From assembly GCA_002435755.1 (NCBI GenBank), contig DIYH01000046.1:186001-250000 (forward strand): a stretch of 64,000 bases of DNA. Direction: 5' to 3'. How positions within the stretch are numbered: the first letter of the stretch is position 1; the number at the start of each line of letters is the position of its first letter. The notes beneath the pieces were generated by a model that was given only the letters and a program-made list of their open reading frames with translations, made no database searches and was not told the DNA's origin. Positions 1-8,407 of this stretch are shown in pieces. The stretch comes from Flammeovirgaceae bacterium UBA6059. Its GTDB lineage: Bacteria; Bacteroidota; Bacteroidia; Cytophagales; Cyclobacteriaceae. Made by a program: the position numbers and the translations under genes.

Positions 1-563
1 TCTTCGTCGACAAGCCCTTCCAGATTGGTGACTGGGTTACTTCAGGAGAAATCGACGGCACTGTGGAAGAGGTTGGTTTCAGATCTACAAGAGTCAGGAC
101 ATTCCGCAATTCGGTGGTCTATGTGCCTAACGGAAAACTTGCAGACAGCACAATTGACAACCACGGCCTTCGTCAATACCGTAGGTTTTACACTCAAATC
201 GCCCTGACCTATGACACCCCTCCTCACCTTATAGAGACATTCGTCAATGGGTTGAGAAAGATCGTAGAGGAGCATCCCAAAACACGTAAAGACTACTACA
301 ACATCTATTTCAATGATATGGCGTCTTTTTCGTTGAATGTGATGTTCTACATCTTTTTTGCAGTACCCAATTGGCCGGAGGAGTTGAAAGCTCGTCACGA
401 AGTACTTCTGGAGATCATGAAGCTCGCAGAAGAGCTAGGTATCAATTTTGCCTTCCCTACTCAGACGCTGCATATGGAAAACTTTCCCGGTAAGCCAAGT
501 TTATCACCGGAATATGTCGGACAGAATGAGGCTAAACTCAAAATGGATGAGTATTTCAGGTAA
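1..563 (+). CDS. MscS-family mechanosensitive ion channel, C-terminal part (5' end outside window)
   Basis: The reading frame is open from base 3, so the gene starts before the window. The visible 187 residues match the MscS beta domain (a stretch reading KPFQIGDWV, then EEVGFRSTRVRTF and VVYVPNGKLADSTIDN) followed by the alpha/beta C-terminal domain. In the family these form the cytoplasmic vestibule of a stretch-gated channel of the inner membrane that releases solutes on osmotic downshock. The pore helices are not in view, so the subfamily cannot be told. The gene ends 7 bp before the convergent polyphosphate kinase gene. Confidence 0.9.
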   Translation, partial: FVDKPFQIGDWVTSGEIDGTVEEVGFRSTRVRTFRNSVVYVPNGKLADSTIDNHGLRQYRRFYTQIALTYDTPPHLIETFVNGLRKIVEEHPKTRKDYYNIYFNDMASFSLNVMFYIFFAVPNWPEELKARHEVLLEIMKLAEELGINFAFPTQTLHMENFPGKPSLSPEYVGQNEAKLKMDEYFR

Positions 564-570
564 GCTTTAA

Positions 571-1482
571 TTAGACTACCAGCTCTTCATTCGCCAGTCG
601 CTTTCTAACATCCGAGAGACGATCCAGTGTATCTTGAGTAACCGTCGGAAACTCCAGGTTTAGCTTCTCAATATGACTGGTAATTACGTCAGCCACTACA
701 GCCCTCATAAACCATTTGTTATTAGCAGGGATCACATACCATGGAGCCCACTCGGTACTGGTAGCATTGAGCATTTGCTCATAGGCATTCTGATAGTCAC
801 CCCAATACTGGCGCTCTTTGTAGTCACTTACGCTAAACTTCCATTGTTTACCAGGAGTGTCCAGCCTACTTAAAAAACGGTTGCGCTGTTCATCCTTCGA
901 GAGGTTCAAGAAGAACTTAATCACAGAAATACCATTACGGGAGATGCGCTTTTCAAAATCATTGATCTCCTCATAACGCGACTTCCAAACCTCTTCCAAA
1001 GGAGCATTTCTTTGATCCACTGGAAGCCACTCATGATCGAGTATCTCAGGATGTACCCTGACCACCAGCACTTCTTCATAGTAGGACCTGTTAAAAATTG
1101 CCATTTTACCGCGTGGTGGAAGGTATCTATGAGGACGCCATAGGAAATGATGTAGCCTTTCTTCTTCTGTAGGAGCTTTAAACGAATAAACATCGCATCC
1201 TTGCGGATTGATACCTGTCATGACATGCTTAATAGTACCGTCCTTCCCAGCTGCATCCATCGCTTGAAAAACAATCAGAATAGAGTTTTTCTTAGATGCC
1301 CATAATAGCTCCTGGGCATTTGAAAGATCGTTAATATCTTCTTGAAGTGTCTCTTTGCTGTGCTTTTTGCCTTTGAGTTGCTCTACATAATTGGGATCAA
1401 ATGATGAAAGAGGAGCATACCTGTCAGAAGGCACTATAAAGGGAGTGAGATTGAATCGGTGGGATTGTGCCATAATAGTCAA
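571..1482 (-). CDS. ppk2: Polyphosphate kinase 2 family, class III-like
   Basis: This 303-residue cytoplasmic protein has the PPK2 signature. A Walker A loop DAAGKDG lies near residues 76-82, the Walker B/lid region FNRSYYEEVLV near 130-140, and a C-terminal stretch WYVIPANNKWF is typical of the family. PPK2 enzymes transfer phosphate between polyphosphate and nucleotides. The overall sequence resembles class III enzymes such as that of Cytophaga hutchinsonii as I recall it; that class can make NDP and NTP from NMP. Class assignment is inference from similarity. A second ATG lies three codons downstream of the chosen start. The gene converges with the MscS gene and stands alone. Confidence 0.92.
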   Translation of the reverse strand: MTIMAQSHRFNLTPFIVPSDRYAPLSSFDPNYVEQLKGKKHSKETLQEDINDLSNAQELLWASKKNSILIVFQAMDAAGKDGTIKHVMTGINPQGCDVYSFKAPTEEERLHHFLWRPHRYLPPRGKMAIFNRSYYEEVLVVRVHPEILDHEWLPVDQRNAPLEEVWKSRYEEINDFEKRISRNGISVIKFFLNLSKDEQRNRFLSRLDTPGKQWKFSVSDYKERQYWGDYQNAYEQMLNATSTEWAPWYVIPANNKWFMRAVVADVITSHIEKLNLEFPTVTQDTLDRLSDVRKRLANEELVV

Positions 1483-1760
1483 TGTTGTGTTTCCATGAAT
1501 ATCGATCAGTACCAGAGAACTTTAAATGATAATCATCAGCTCTTAGAAAGGCTAAATACTATTATCTGTCAGCAATGATCATTACCCTAGAGTTAGCATG
1601 TATTAAAGCTATGTCTTGCAATGGACATTCGTTTTTTTCTTCAGTGGAATCTATTCGAAATAGAAACTGTATAAATTCGAGTGATTGGAACAATGAGTAC
1701 ACTTACCACGTTGACCGTGTCATTAAGTCACATTAAACCACATATCTAATAGCAGATCAT

Positions 1761-2924
1761 ATGAAATTTGGTACTAAAGCCATCCATGCAGGTGTACACC
1801 CTGATCCTACTACAGGAGCTATTATGACACCTATTTATCAGACCTCAACCTACGTGCAAACTCGTCCTGGAGAGCATCAGGGATACGAATACGCTCGTAC
1901 ACAAAACCCTACGAGGGATGCACTACAGAACAATATTGCTTCTCTGGAAAACGGAAAACACGGGCTATGCTTTTCAAGTGGACTGGGGGCTACAGATGCT
2001 ATACTCAAGACGTTAAGACCCGGTGATGAAGTGATCAGTACGCATGACTTATACGGTGGATCCTACAGAATTTTCACGAAGGTATTTGAGCCTTATGGCA
2101 TCAAGTTCAAGTTTGTGGATATGCAACGAGTGAGGGAAGTAGAGAAGGCCATCACTCCTAACACCAAAATGATCTGGGTGGAGACACCAACTAACCCTAC
2201 CATGAGTATTGTTGACATTTCGGCTATGGCTCGAGTAGCAAAAACTGCAGGAGCTACTTTAGTTGTAGACAACACCTTCTCTTCACCTTATTTGCAGAAT
2301 CCACTAGATCTTGGTGCGGATATAGTTGTACACTCTGTAACCAAATACCTGGCTGGTCACTCAGATGTGGTCATGGGGGCGATTATCACCAATGATGATG
2401 AATATGCAGAGCAACTGGCTTTCATTCAAAACTCCTGCGGAGCTGTTCCGGGACCTCAGGATTGCTTCTTGGTGCTTAGAGGCATTAAAACGCTCCATCT
2501 CAGAATGCAGCGACATTGCGAGAATGGCAAGCGTATCGCCCACTTCTTAAAATCTCATCCAAAGGTACATAAGGTGTATTGGCCTGGTTTCGATGATCAT
2601 CTAAATCACGATGTAGCTGCCAGACAAATGCGAGACTATGGTGGCATGATATCTTTCACCTTACTCGATGACAGATTAGAAGTAGCCATGGATGTGTTGA
2701 GCTCATTTAAAATTTTCAGCCTAGCGGAATCACTGGGTGGAGTAGAGTCATTGGTCGGACACCCTGCTAGTATGACTCATGCAAGTATTCCGCGAGAGCA
2801 ACGGCTAGAATCAGGATTGACAGATTCTTTGATCCGACTTAGTGTGGGTATTGAAGATGCTGAAGACCTTATTTCTGACCTGGAGCAGGCAATTAATCAA
2901 AAAGTTGAGGAGCTGAGTTACTAG
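1761..2924 (+). CDS. PLP-dependent trans-sulfuration enzyme (cystathionine gamma-synthase / gamma-lyase family)
   Basis: A 387-residue cytoplasmic fold-type I PLP enzyme of Cys/Met metabolism. The Schiff-base lysine is K195 in HSVTKYLAGHSD and the aspartate that contacts the pyridine nitrogen is D170 in VVDNTFSSPY. The N-terminal YEYARTQNPTRDAL segment and the SLGGVESLVGHPASMTHAS segment near the C-terminus are family hallmarks. Members either make cystathionine from an activated homoserine or split cystathionine; the sequence alone does not separate synthase from lyase. It has no cluster partner. The downstream acetyltransferase gene is convergent and abuts it directly. Confidence 0.9.
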   Translation: MKFGTKAIHAGVHPDPTTGAIMTPIYQTSTYVQTRPGEHQGYEYARTQNPTRDALQNNIASLENGKHGLCFSSGLGATDAILKTLRPGDEVISTHDLYGGSYRIFTKVFEPYGIKFKFVDMQRVREVEKAITPNTKMIWVETPTNPTMSIVDISAMARVAKTAGATLVVDNTFSSPYLQNPLDLGADIVVHSVTKYLAGHSDVVMGAIITNDDEYAEQLAFIQNSCGAVPGPQDCFLVLRGIKTLHLRMQRHCENGKRIAHFLKSHPKVHKVYWPGFDDHLNHDVAARQMRDYGGMISFTLLDDRLEVAMDVLSSFKIFSLAESLGGVESLVGHPASMTHASIPREQRLESGLTDSLIRLSVGIEDAEDLISDLEQAINQKVEELSY

Positions 2925-3425
2925 TCAGCTCCAATTTTCTCTTTTCAGTTTGTAGACATAGCAGAGCACGTCATCAAAGTGTCTCTTTTCAACAAAGTGA
3001 AAGCCCAAGCGCTCATAGAATCTTTGTGCTTTGACATTTGTCGCTAATGGATCGATTAGGATCGCTGTGACATTTGGTTCTTCAAAGCATCTGTTGATAG
3101 CCAATTTCATCATTTGGGTACCGTAACCTTTTCCTAGATTTTCCTTCTCGCCAATCCAGATATCTATTGCTCTTAGGTTCTTGTCCACCTCTCCCCAATA
3201 ATGGGTTTCTTCATCAAATGGATCAATGATCTGAATAAATCCAAGAGGCTCTCCATTCAATTCTGCCATGAGCTGCTCCCTCCATGAGGGTTCGTAAGCC
3301 AGTTCCTTCTCCCACTCCCAATCATCGTCCGGATCAGCATCAATCACATGCTGCTGTTGATCCCAACGCTCCAGGATGGATTGATCAGTTGGGTTTGCCT
3401 TCCTCAGCTTAATCTCGTGCTTCAT
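2925..3425 (-). CDS. GNAT family N-acetyltransferase, AAC(6')-like
   Basis: A 166-residue single-domain GNAT enzyme. The acetyl-CoA pyrophosphate-binding motif A is visible as LGKGYGTQMM (about 97-106), followed by RFYERLGFHFVEKRHF near the end. The tryptophan- and acid-rich N-terminal half and the IDIWIGEKENLGKGYGT segment resemble the aminoglycoside 6'-acetyltransferase-like GNAT group. Many chromosomal members of that group have unknown acceptors, so resistance should not be assumed. It abuts the trans-sulfuration gene tail to tail. Confidence 0.82.
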   Translation of the reverse strand: MKHEIKLRKANPTDQSILERWDQQQHVIDADPDDDWEWEKELAYEPSWREQLMAELNGEPLGFIQIIDPFDEETHYWGEVDKNLRAIDIWIGEKENLGKGYGTQMMKLAINRCFEEPNVTAILIDPLATNVKAQRFYERLGFHFVEKRHFDDVLCYVYKLKRENWS

Positions 3426-3625
3426 AAGCGAATGTAAATAATGAGCGTTAACGTATCCTGATATGCCTTGTTGCCCGGAATAACTAACCAGATTGCTCCT
3501 TTACTTAAGTTGGGGAGGGCTATTCCTCAACCCATTTATCCTAAGCCCTCGCCTTCCCTACAGTTCACCTTTTATTCGGATAGGGTTAGCCTTAATTTTT
3601 CATTGAATCAAAACCTGAAAATCTT

Positions 3626-6600
3626 ATGAAGAGAAAGACATTTTATAGTACAGCAAGTGCTCTTCTCTTTGCGGTCATGATGCTCGTTGCTTCAGTAGGT
3701 GACGTCACAGCGCAGAGAAGGAGAGGCAAGAGCGCAGCGGTGGCCACTACAAGCTACGACCAATCGCTCTATGATGCGATCACTTGGCGGTCTATCGGTC
3801 CTTACAGAGGTGGTAGAGCATCTTCAGCAGTAGGTGTTCCCGGGAAGCCCAACGTATTTTATCAAGCTGCCACTGGTGGCGGGGTTTGGAAGACTACAGA
3901 TGGTGGTCAGTCATGGTTTAACATCAGCGATGGCTACTTCGGTGGCTCTATCGGTGATATTGCAGTAAGTGACTCAGACCCTAATATTCTATATGTTGGT
4001 ACCGGTGAGAAAACTGTCCGTGGTAACGTATCTCCAGGATATGGCGGCTTCTGGAAGTCCTACGATGCAGGTAAGACCTGGGAAAAAATGAACCTCAATA
4101 TCGACCAGGTCCAGGTAGGACGCATCCGTATTCACCCGACCAATCCTGATGTAGTATTCATAGCCGTTATAGGCGACTTGTTTAAGGATTCTTCTGATCG
4201 AGGTGTATACAAGACTACCGACGGTGGACAAACATGGAATAAAGTACTCTACGCTAACGAGCGTACCGGTGCTGTTGATATCACATTTGAGCCCGGCAAC
4301 GGACGTATACTTTATGCATCAACATGGTCAATTCGTAGGACTCCCTATTCATTAGAGAGTGGTGGAGAAGGATCAGCCATCTGGAAATCTACTGATATGG
4401 GTGAAACATGGAAAGATATCTCTGGTAACAAAGGGCTTCCCGGAGGTATCTGGGGCATCTCTGGTGTTTCAGTTTCACCGGTCAATCCTGATCGTGTATA
4501 TGCGATCATAGAAAACGAAAAAGGCGGAGTATATCGCTCTGATGATGCTGGAGCCACCTGGGCATTGATGTCATCAGACCGAAACTTACGTCAGCGTGCC
4601 TGGTACTACACTAAGATCTTTGCGGATACCGAGCTTGAAGACAGGGTGTACGTCATGAATGTGCAGTTCTGGCAGTCCAATGATGGCGGTAGAAACTTCA
4701 AAAGCTTCAGTACACCTCATGGTGACCATCACGACCTTTGGATAGCTCCCGAAGACAATAATCGTCTGGTGGTAGCAGATGATGGAGGTGCCCAGGTGAG
4801 CTACGACGCAGGTGAAAACTGGACTACTTATATGAACCAGCCCACGGCACAATATTATCGTGTGGTGACTGATAATGCTTTCCCTTACAACATCCTAGTG
4901 GCGCAGCAGGACAACTCAACGCAACGTGTCAAGCACAGATCCGATGGTCCTGGTATCACAGAACGTGACTGGGAGCCATCAGCCGGAGGTGAGAGTGCTC
5001 ACATGGCAGCTGACCCTGATAATCCTAACATTGTTTACGGTGGTAGCTACGGCGGTTTGCTTACCAGAATGGATCACGAAACAGGCCAGGTACGTGTTAT
5101 TAACGTATGGCCGGATAACCCGATGGGACATGGTGCAGAAAACATGAAGTACCGCTTTCAGTGGAATTTCCCGATTTTCTTCTCTCCTCACAATTCTGAT
5201 AAGCTCTACACCACTTCCAATCGCTTCCATGTAACCATGAACGAAGGACAGAGCTGGGACGTGATCAGTCCTGATCTTACCAGGAATGAAGCCGAAAAGC
5301 TTGGCCCATCCGGTGGCCCCATCACTAAAGACAACACTGCGGTAGAGTACTATGCTACAATATTCGCGGCATGCGAATCTCCTTATGAAGAAGGATTGCT
5401 TTGGGCAGCTTCTGATGATGGGTTGATCCACATCTCTCGAGATGGTGGCAGCAACTGGGAAAACGTAACTCCGGCCGGAGCACCTACTTATCTGATGTGG
5501 AACAGTGTAGAGCCAGACCCATTCACCGAAGGCGGAATGTACGCAGCGGGTACACTTTATAAAGATGGTGACTACAGACCATATCTCTACAAGACTAAGG
5601 ACTATGGTGCTACATGGACCAAAATTGTAAATGGTATCGCTGACAACCATTTTACAAGAGCGTTGAGAGCTGATCCGGATCGTCAAGGCCTGCTTTACGC
5701 AGGTACTGAATCGGGCATGTATGTGAGTTTCGATGATGGGGCTAGCTGGAGCCAGTTCCAACTCAACCTCCCACTTACACCAATCACCGATCTAGCATTG
5801 AAGGATAAGAATTTGATAGCAGCTACTCAAGGCCGTTCGGTTTGGTTGATTGATGATCTTACTCCTCTTCACCAGTTGAATGATCAGGTGAAGAGTGCTG
5901 AAGTGCATCTTTTCAAGCCTATAGATAGTTACAGAATGGGTAGAGTAAGCTTCCGGGGAGCAGGAAAAGCTGTTGGTAAGCAACATCACAATGGAGTAAA
6001 GTTCTTCTTCAACATAGCCAATGAGTTAGATGATGATGCTGAAGTTACCCTTGATCTTATGGAAGGTGACGGTGATCTTATCAGAACTTATTCTAATAAG
6101 GCGGAAGAAAAGAAAGACAAGATGATGGCTAAGAAAGGAAGCAATAGCTTTGTCTGGAACATGCGCTACCCTGATGCAGAAGGTTTCGAGCAACTTATCA
6201 TGTGGTCTGCCAGCCTTACAGGTCCAAAAGCGAAACCTGGCGATTACAAAGCACGCCTAACTGTAAATGGTGTTTCCAGCGAAACTGACTTCACCATACT
6301 CAAGGACCCAAGAAGTGATTCTGATCAGGGTGATTTCGACAAGCAATTTGATTTCTTGATTGGTGTCAGAGATCAACTCACTGAGACGCACAGGGCCATC
6401 AAAGAAATGAAGCTGGCACGTCAGCAGATGATTGAGTTGAAGGATAAGATCGGTGACGATGAGCAGTATCAGGAGATCACCGATCTGGCCAATGAAATCG
6501 ATGAAAACATGACGAAGGTAGAAGAGGAACTCTACCAGACCAAGAACCAGAGCCGTCAGGATCCATTGAATTTCCCTATCCGACTTAATAATAAGCTTGG

Positions 6601-6808
6601 TCACCTTAACAATGTCGTGGGTAATGGCGACTACCCTCCTACTGATCAGGCAGTAGAAGTTAAGGATGAAATGACCTCTAAGATCAAAGCTGAGATTAAA
6701 AAATGGGAAACCATCAAGAGTACAGAGATCCCTAAGCTTAATCAGAAAGTAAAGCAGATGAATATCAACGCAATAAGCCTTGATGACAACAAGTCGAGCA
6801 CGATGTAG
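3626..6808 (+). CDS. Secreted BNR/Asp-box beta-propeller protein (VPS10/sortilin-like)
   Basis: This 1060-residue protein begins with a signal peptide ending near VTAQ and is exported. About ten Asp-box motifs of the S/T-x-D-x-G-x-x-W type are visible (for example TTDGGQSW, SYDAGKTW, TTDGGQTW, STDMGETW, SDDAGATW, SYDAGENW, SRDGGSNW, TKDYGATW, SFDDGASW). This indicates one or two BNR propellers over roughly residues 45-740. A beta-sandwich-like segment follows, and then a helical, Lys/Glu-rich C-terminal region of about 150 residues. Similar proteins are abundant in Bacteroidota and are annotated as glycosyl hydrolase BNR or sortilin-like. I see no glycosidase catalytic signature and no T9SS sorting domain. 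The substrate is unknown. Confidence 0.85.
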   Translation: MKRKTFYSTASALLFAVMMLVASVGDVTAQRRRGKSAAVATTSYDQSLYDAITWRSIGPYRGGRASSAVGVPGKPNVFYQAATGGGVWKTTDGGQSWFNISDGYFGGSIGDIAVSDSDPNILYVGTGEKTVRGNVSPGYGGFWKSYDAGKTWEKMNLNIDQVQVGRIRIHPTNPDVVFIAVIGDLFKDSSDRGVYKTTDGGQTWNKVLYANERTGAVDITFEPGNGRILYASTWSIRRTPYSLESGGEGSAIWKSTDMGETWKDISGNKGLPGGIWGISGVSVSPVNPDRVYAIIENEKGGVYRSDDAGATWALMSSDRNLRQRAWYYTKIFADTELEDRVYVMNVQFWQSNDGGRNFKSFSTPHGDHHDLWIAPEDNNRLVVADDGGAQVSYDAGENWTTYMNQPTAQYYRVVTDNAFPYNILVAQQDNSTQRVKHRSDGPGITERDWEPSAGGESAHMAADPDNPNIVYGGSYGGLLTRMDHETGQVRVINVWPDNPMGHGAENMKYRFQWNFPIFFSPHNSDKLYTTSNRFHVTMNEGQSWDVISPDLTRNEAEKLGPSGGPITKDNTAVEYYATIFAACESPYEEGLLWAASDDGLIHISRDGGSNWENVTPAGAPTYLMWNSVEPDPFTEGGMYAAGTLYKDGDYRPYLYKTKDYGATWTKIVNGIADNHFTRALRADPDRQGLLYAGTESGMYVSFDDGASWSQFQLNLPLTPITDLALKDKNLIAATQGRSVWLIDDLTPLHQLNDQVKSAEVHLFKPIDSYRMGRVSFRGAGKAVGKQHHNGVKFFFNIANELDDDAEVTLDLMEGDGDLIRTYSNKAEEKKDKMMAKKGSNSFVWNMRYPDAEGFEQLIMWSASLTGPKAKPGDYKARLTVNGVSSETDFTILKDPRSDSDQGDFDKQFDFLIGVRDQLTETHRAIKEMKLARQQMIELKDKIGDDEQYQEITDLANEIDENMTKVEEELYQTKNQSRQDPLNFPIRLNNKLGHLNNVVGNGDYPPTDQAVEVKDEMTSKIKAEIKKWETIKSTEIPKLNQKVKQMNINAISLDDNKSSTM

Positions 6809-6832
6809 GTGATAAGATCTTGTAAGTAGAGG

Positions 6833-6866
6833 CCGCCTGATTCTATTGAATCAGGCGGTTTTTTTT
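6833..6866 (+). terminator. Rho-independent terminator
   Basis: An 11-bp perfect stem (CCGCCTGATTC / GAATCAGGCGG) with a TATT loop is followed directly by eight T residues. It lies 24 bp after the stop codon of the BNR propeller gene. Confidence 0.95.
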
Positions 6867-6922
6867 GATATGATCCTGATGCAAATCAGGCGTTCAGTAA
6901 TCTCCAACTCTTTGAAAAAGCA

Positions 6923-6930
6923 TAGTTTTG
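6923..6930 (+). promoter_or_regulatory. Candidate Bacteroidota -7 promoter element
   Basis: TAGTTTTG matches the Bacteroidota -7 consensus TAnnTTTG exactly. It lies 19 bp before the ATG of the DoxX-like gene and just after a strong terminator, where a new promoter is expected. No clear -33 TTG at the usual spacing was seen. Confidence 0.35.
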
Positions 6931-6949
6931 GGGTTAAACATTTTTTTAG

Positions 6950-7432
6950 ATGAGGACATTTTTGATTCGGTGGGAGTTCAAATTGATCAAGTGGTTAGAG
7001 GAAAGAGCATGGTCGCTCTTGAGAGTGAGTATCGGTTTGATCTACCTCGTGTTCGGAGTACTTAAGTTCTTTCCACAGTACAGTCCAGCTGAAGAACTCG
7101 CCGGCCAGACTATACAGCTCATCACTTTTGGTTTGATCAATCCTGATCTGGGGTTAGTGATGCTGGCAGTAATCGAGTCTGCTATCGGATTATGCTTTAT
7201 TTTCTGTTTAAGGTTTCGTTTAGTGATTTGGGTTACCCTTTGGCATATGGCCTGCACTTTCATACCACTGATCGTGCTACCGCAATTTGCCTTCACTACC
7301 GCTCCTATCAGTTTCTCGATCGTAGGGCAGTACATTTTTAAAAATCTGATCATCATCTGCGCAGTACTCCTGCTCTATGCCCATTACGGTAGGAGAAGAA
7401 ATCCACTGGCGATCTCAGCTGAAAGGCAGTGA
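6950..7432 (+). CDS. DoxX-like integral membrane protein
   Basis: A 160-residue protein with four predicted hydrophobic helices (about residues 20-38, 62-80, 84-110 and 125-148) and basic ends. The first helix, SLLRVSIGLIYLVFGVLKFFP, resembles the start of DoxX/DUF417-type proteins, and the glycine and proline pattern fits. DoxX-like proteins are inner-membrane proteins with mostly undefined redox-related roles. It is the first gene after a terminator. The propeller gene 30 bp downstream could be cotranscribed. Confidence 0.7.
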   Translation: MRTFLIRWEFKLIKWLEERAWSLLRVSIGLIYLVFGVLKFFPQYSPAEELAGQTIQLITFGLINPDLGLVMLAVIESAIGLCFIFCLRFRLVIWVTLWHMACTFIPLIVLPQFAFTTAPISFSIVGQYIFKNLIIICAVLLLYAHYGRRRNPLAISAERQ

Positions 7433-7462
7433 TCTAAGATTTAACTATATTCCAAATAAAAA

Positions 7463-8305
7463 GTGAAGACCCACGCCACTCTCATTGTCTGTCTTTTGGC
7501 TGTTTGTACTCTTTGGGCACAGCCTTATACGGAAGTATACCTTTTTGACTACTCCTGGAGTGATGAAGGAATAAGCCTATCTACCCCTAAGAATATCAGT
7601 AATAATCCTGGCAAGTACGATAATCAGCCCTCTTTCTCTGCAGACCAGTCACTTCTATATTACAATAGTGCTATAGACAAAAACCCGGATATCATGAGTT
7701 ATGAGCTGGCATCCGGTCTTTATAAGCGATTGTCGAAATCTCCAGGTGGCGAGTACTCCCCTCAAGAGACTCCTGATAGTAAGTATATCAGCGCGATCAT
7801 TCTGGAGGACAATGGCCAACAACTATTCTGGAAATACCCGGTTGAAGGTGGCCGACCAAGTGTGGTCGTACCCGATAGGGTAATCGGCTATTACGCCTGG
7901 TGGGATAACGCAACGCTGGTCTCATTTGTACTTGGTGAACCCGCCACACTTCAAATCACTAATACTATACCAATGCAACACACGGTTGTTGCTGAAAACA
8001 TCGGGCGGTCAATTCACAATATACCCAATACCGGTCTGATCAGTTTTACTCAAGCCGGAGAGATCAAATCCCTCAATCCTAAATCGCAGGAAATACAAAG
8101 TATCACAACGACCCTGGAAGGTACTCAGGATATGGCTTGGCTAAGTGATGGAAGCATCCTTATGGGTAAAGAGACCGAACTATATCGATGGACCCAGGAA
8201 GGTAGCTGGCGATTAGTCTTGGATGTTGATAAAGCCCACCAACTCGGGCTCATTACGCGTATCGCCGCAGCTAAAGATAAGATCGCCATTGTCGTCAACG
8301 AATAG
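7463..8305 (+). CDS. Exported TolB/PD40-like beta-propeller protein
   Basis: This 280-residue protein starts at GTG and has a signal peptide ending at LWAQ. Repeats such as YDNQPSFSADQSLLYYNSAIDKNPDIMSYEL and EYSPQETPDSKYISAI are PD40/TolB-like blades found in periplasmic propellers of Bacteroidota. The length allows about six blades. A role in protein-protein contact in the periplasm is likely but unproven. It follows the DoxX-like gene by 30 bp on the same strand. Confidence 0.75.
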   Translation: MKTHATLIVCLLAVCTLWAQPYTEVYLFDYSWSDEGISLSTPKNISNNPGKYDNQPSFSADQSLLYYNSAIDKNPDIMSYELASGLYKRLSKSPGGEYSPQETPDSKYISAIILEDNGQQLFWKYPVEGGRPSVVVPDRVIGYYAWWDNATLVSFVLGEPATLQITNTIPMQHTVVAENIGRSIHNIPNTGLISFTQAGEIKSLNPKSQEIQSITTTLEGTQDMAWLSDGSILMGKETELYRWTQEGSWRLVLDVDKAHQLGLITRIAAAKDKIAIVVNE

Positions 8306-8407
8306 CTTATTTAGAAGCTTATAGTTCTTACTCTTATAATCATATTAACTCCAGGTTCGTACACTAATTTTTAGAACTTAACCATTCACCTCTTAAGCTT
8401 AAGTAAG

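Noticed and set aside
2925..3425. Possible aminoglycoside resistance gene
   Set aside because: The GNAT protein resembles the AAC(6') group only in general pattern, and there is no mobile element or resistance context.
4979..5761. A 260-codon minus-strand frame inside the BNR propeller gene
   Set aside because: The plus-strand gene shows ten Asp-box motifs in frame. The antisense product has no recognisable domain and is rich in Cys, Val and Ile in a random pattern.
8392..8403. Perfect palindrome CTTAAGCTTAAG between two convergent genes
   Set aside because: No T-run, no partner site and no regulator nearby; 12-bp AT-rich palindromes of this type can arise by chance.
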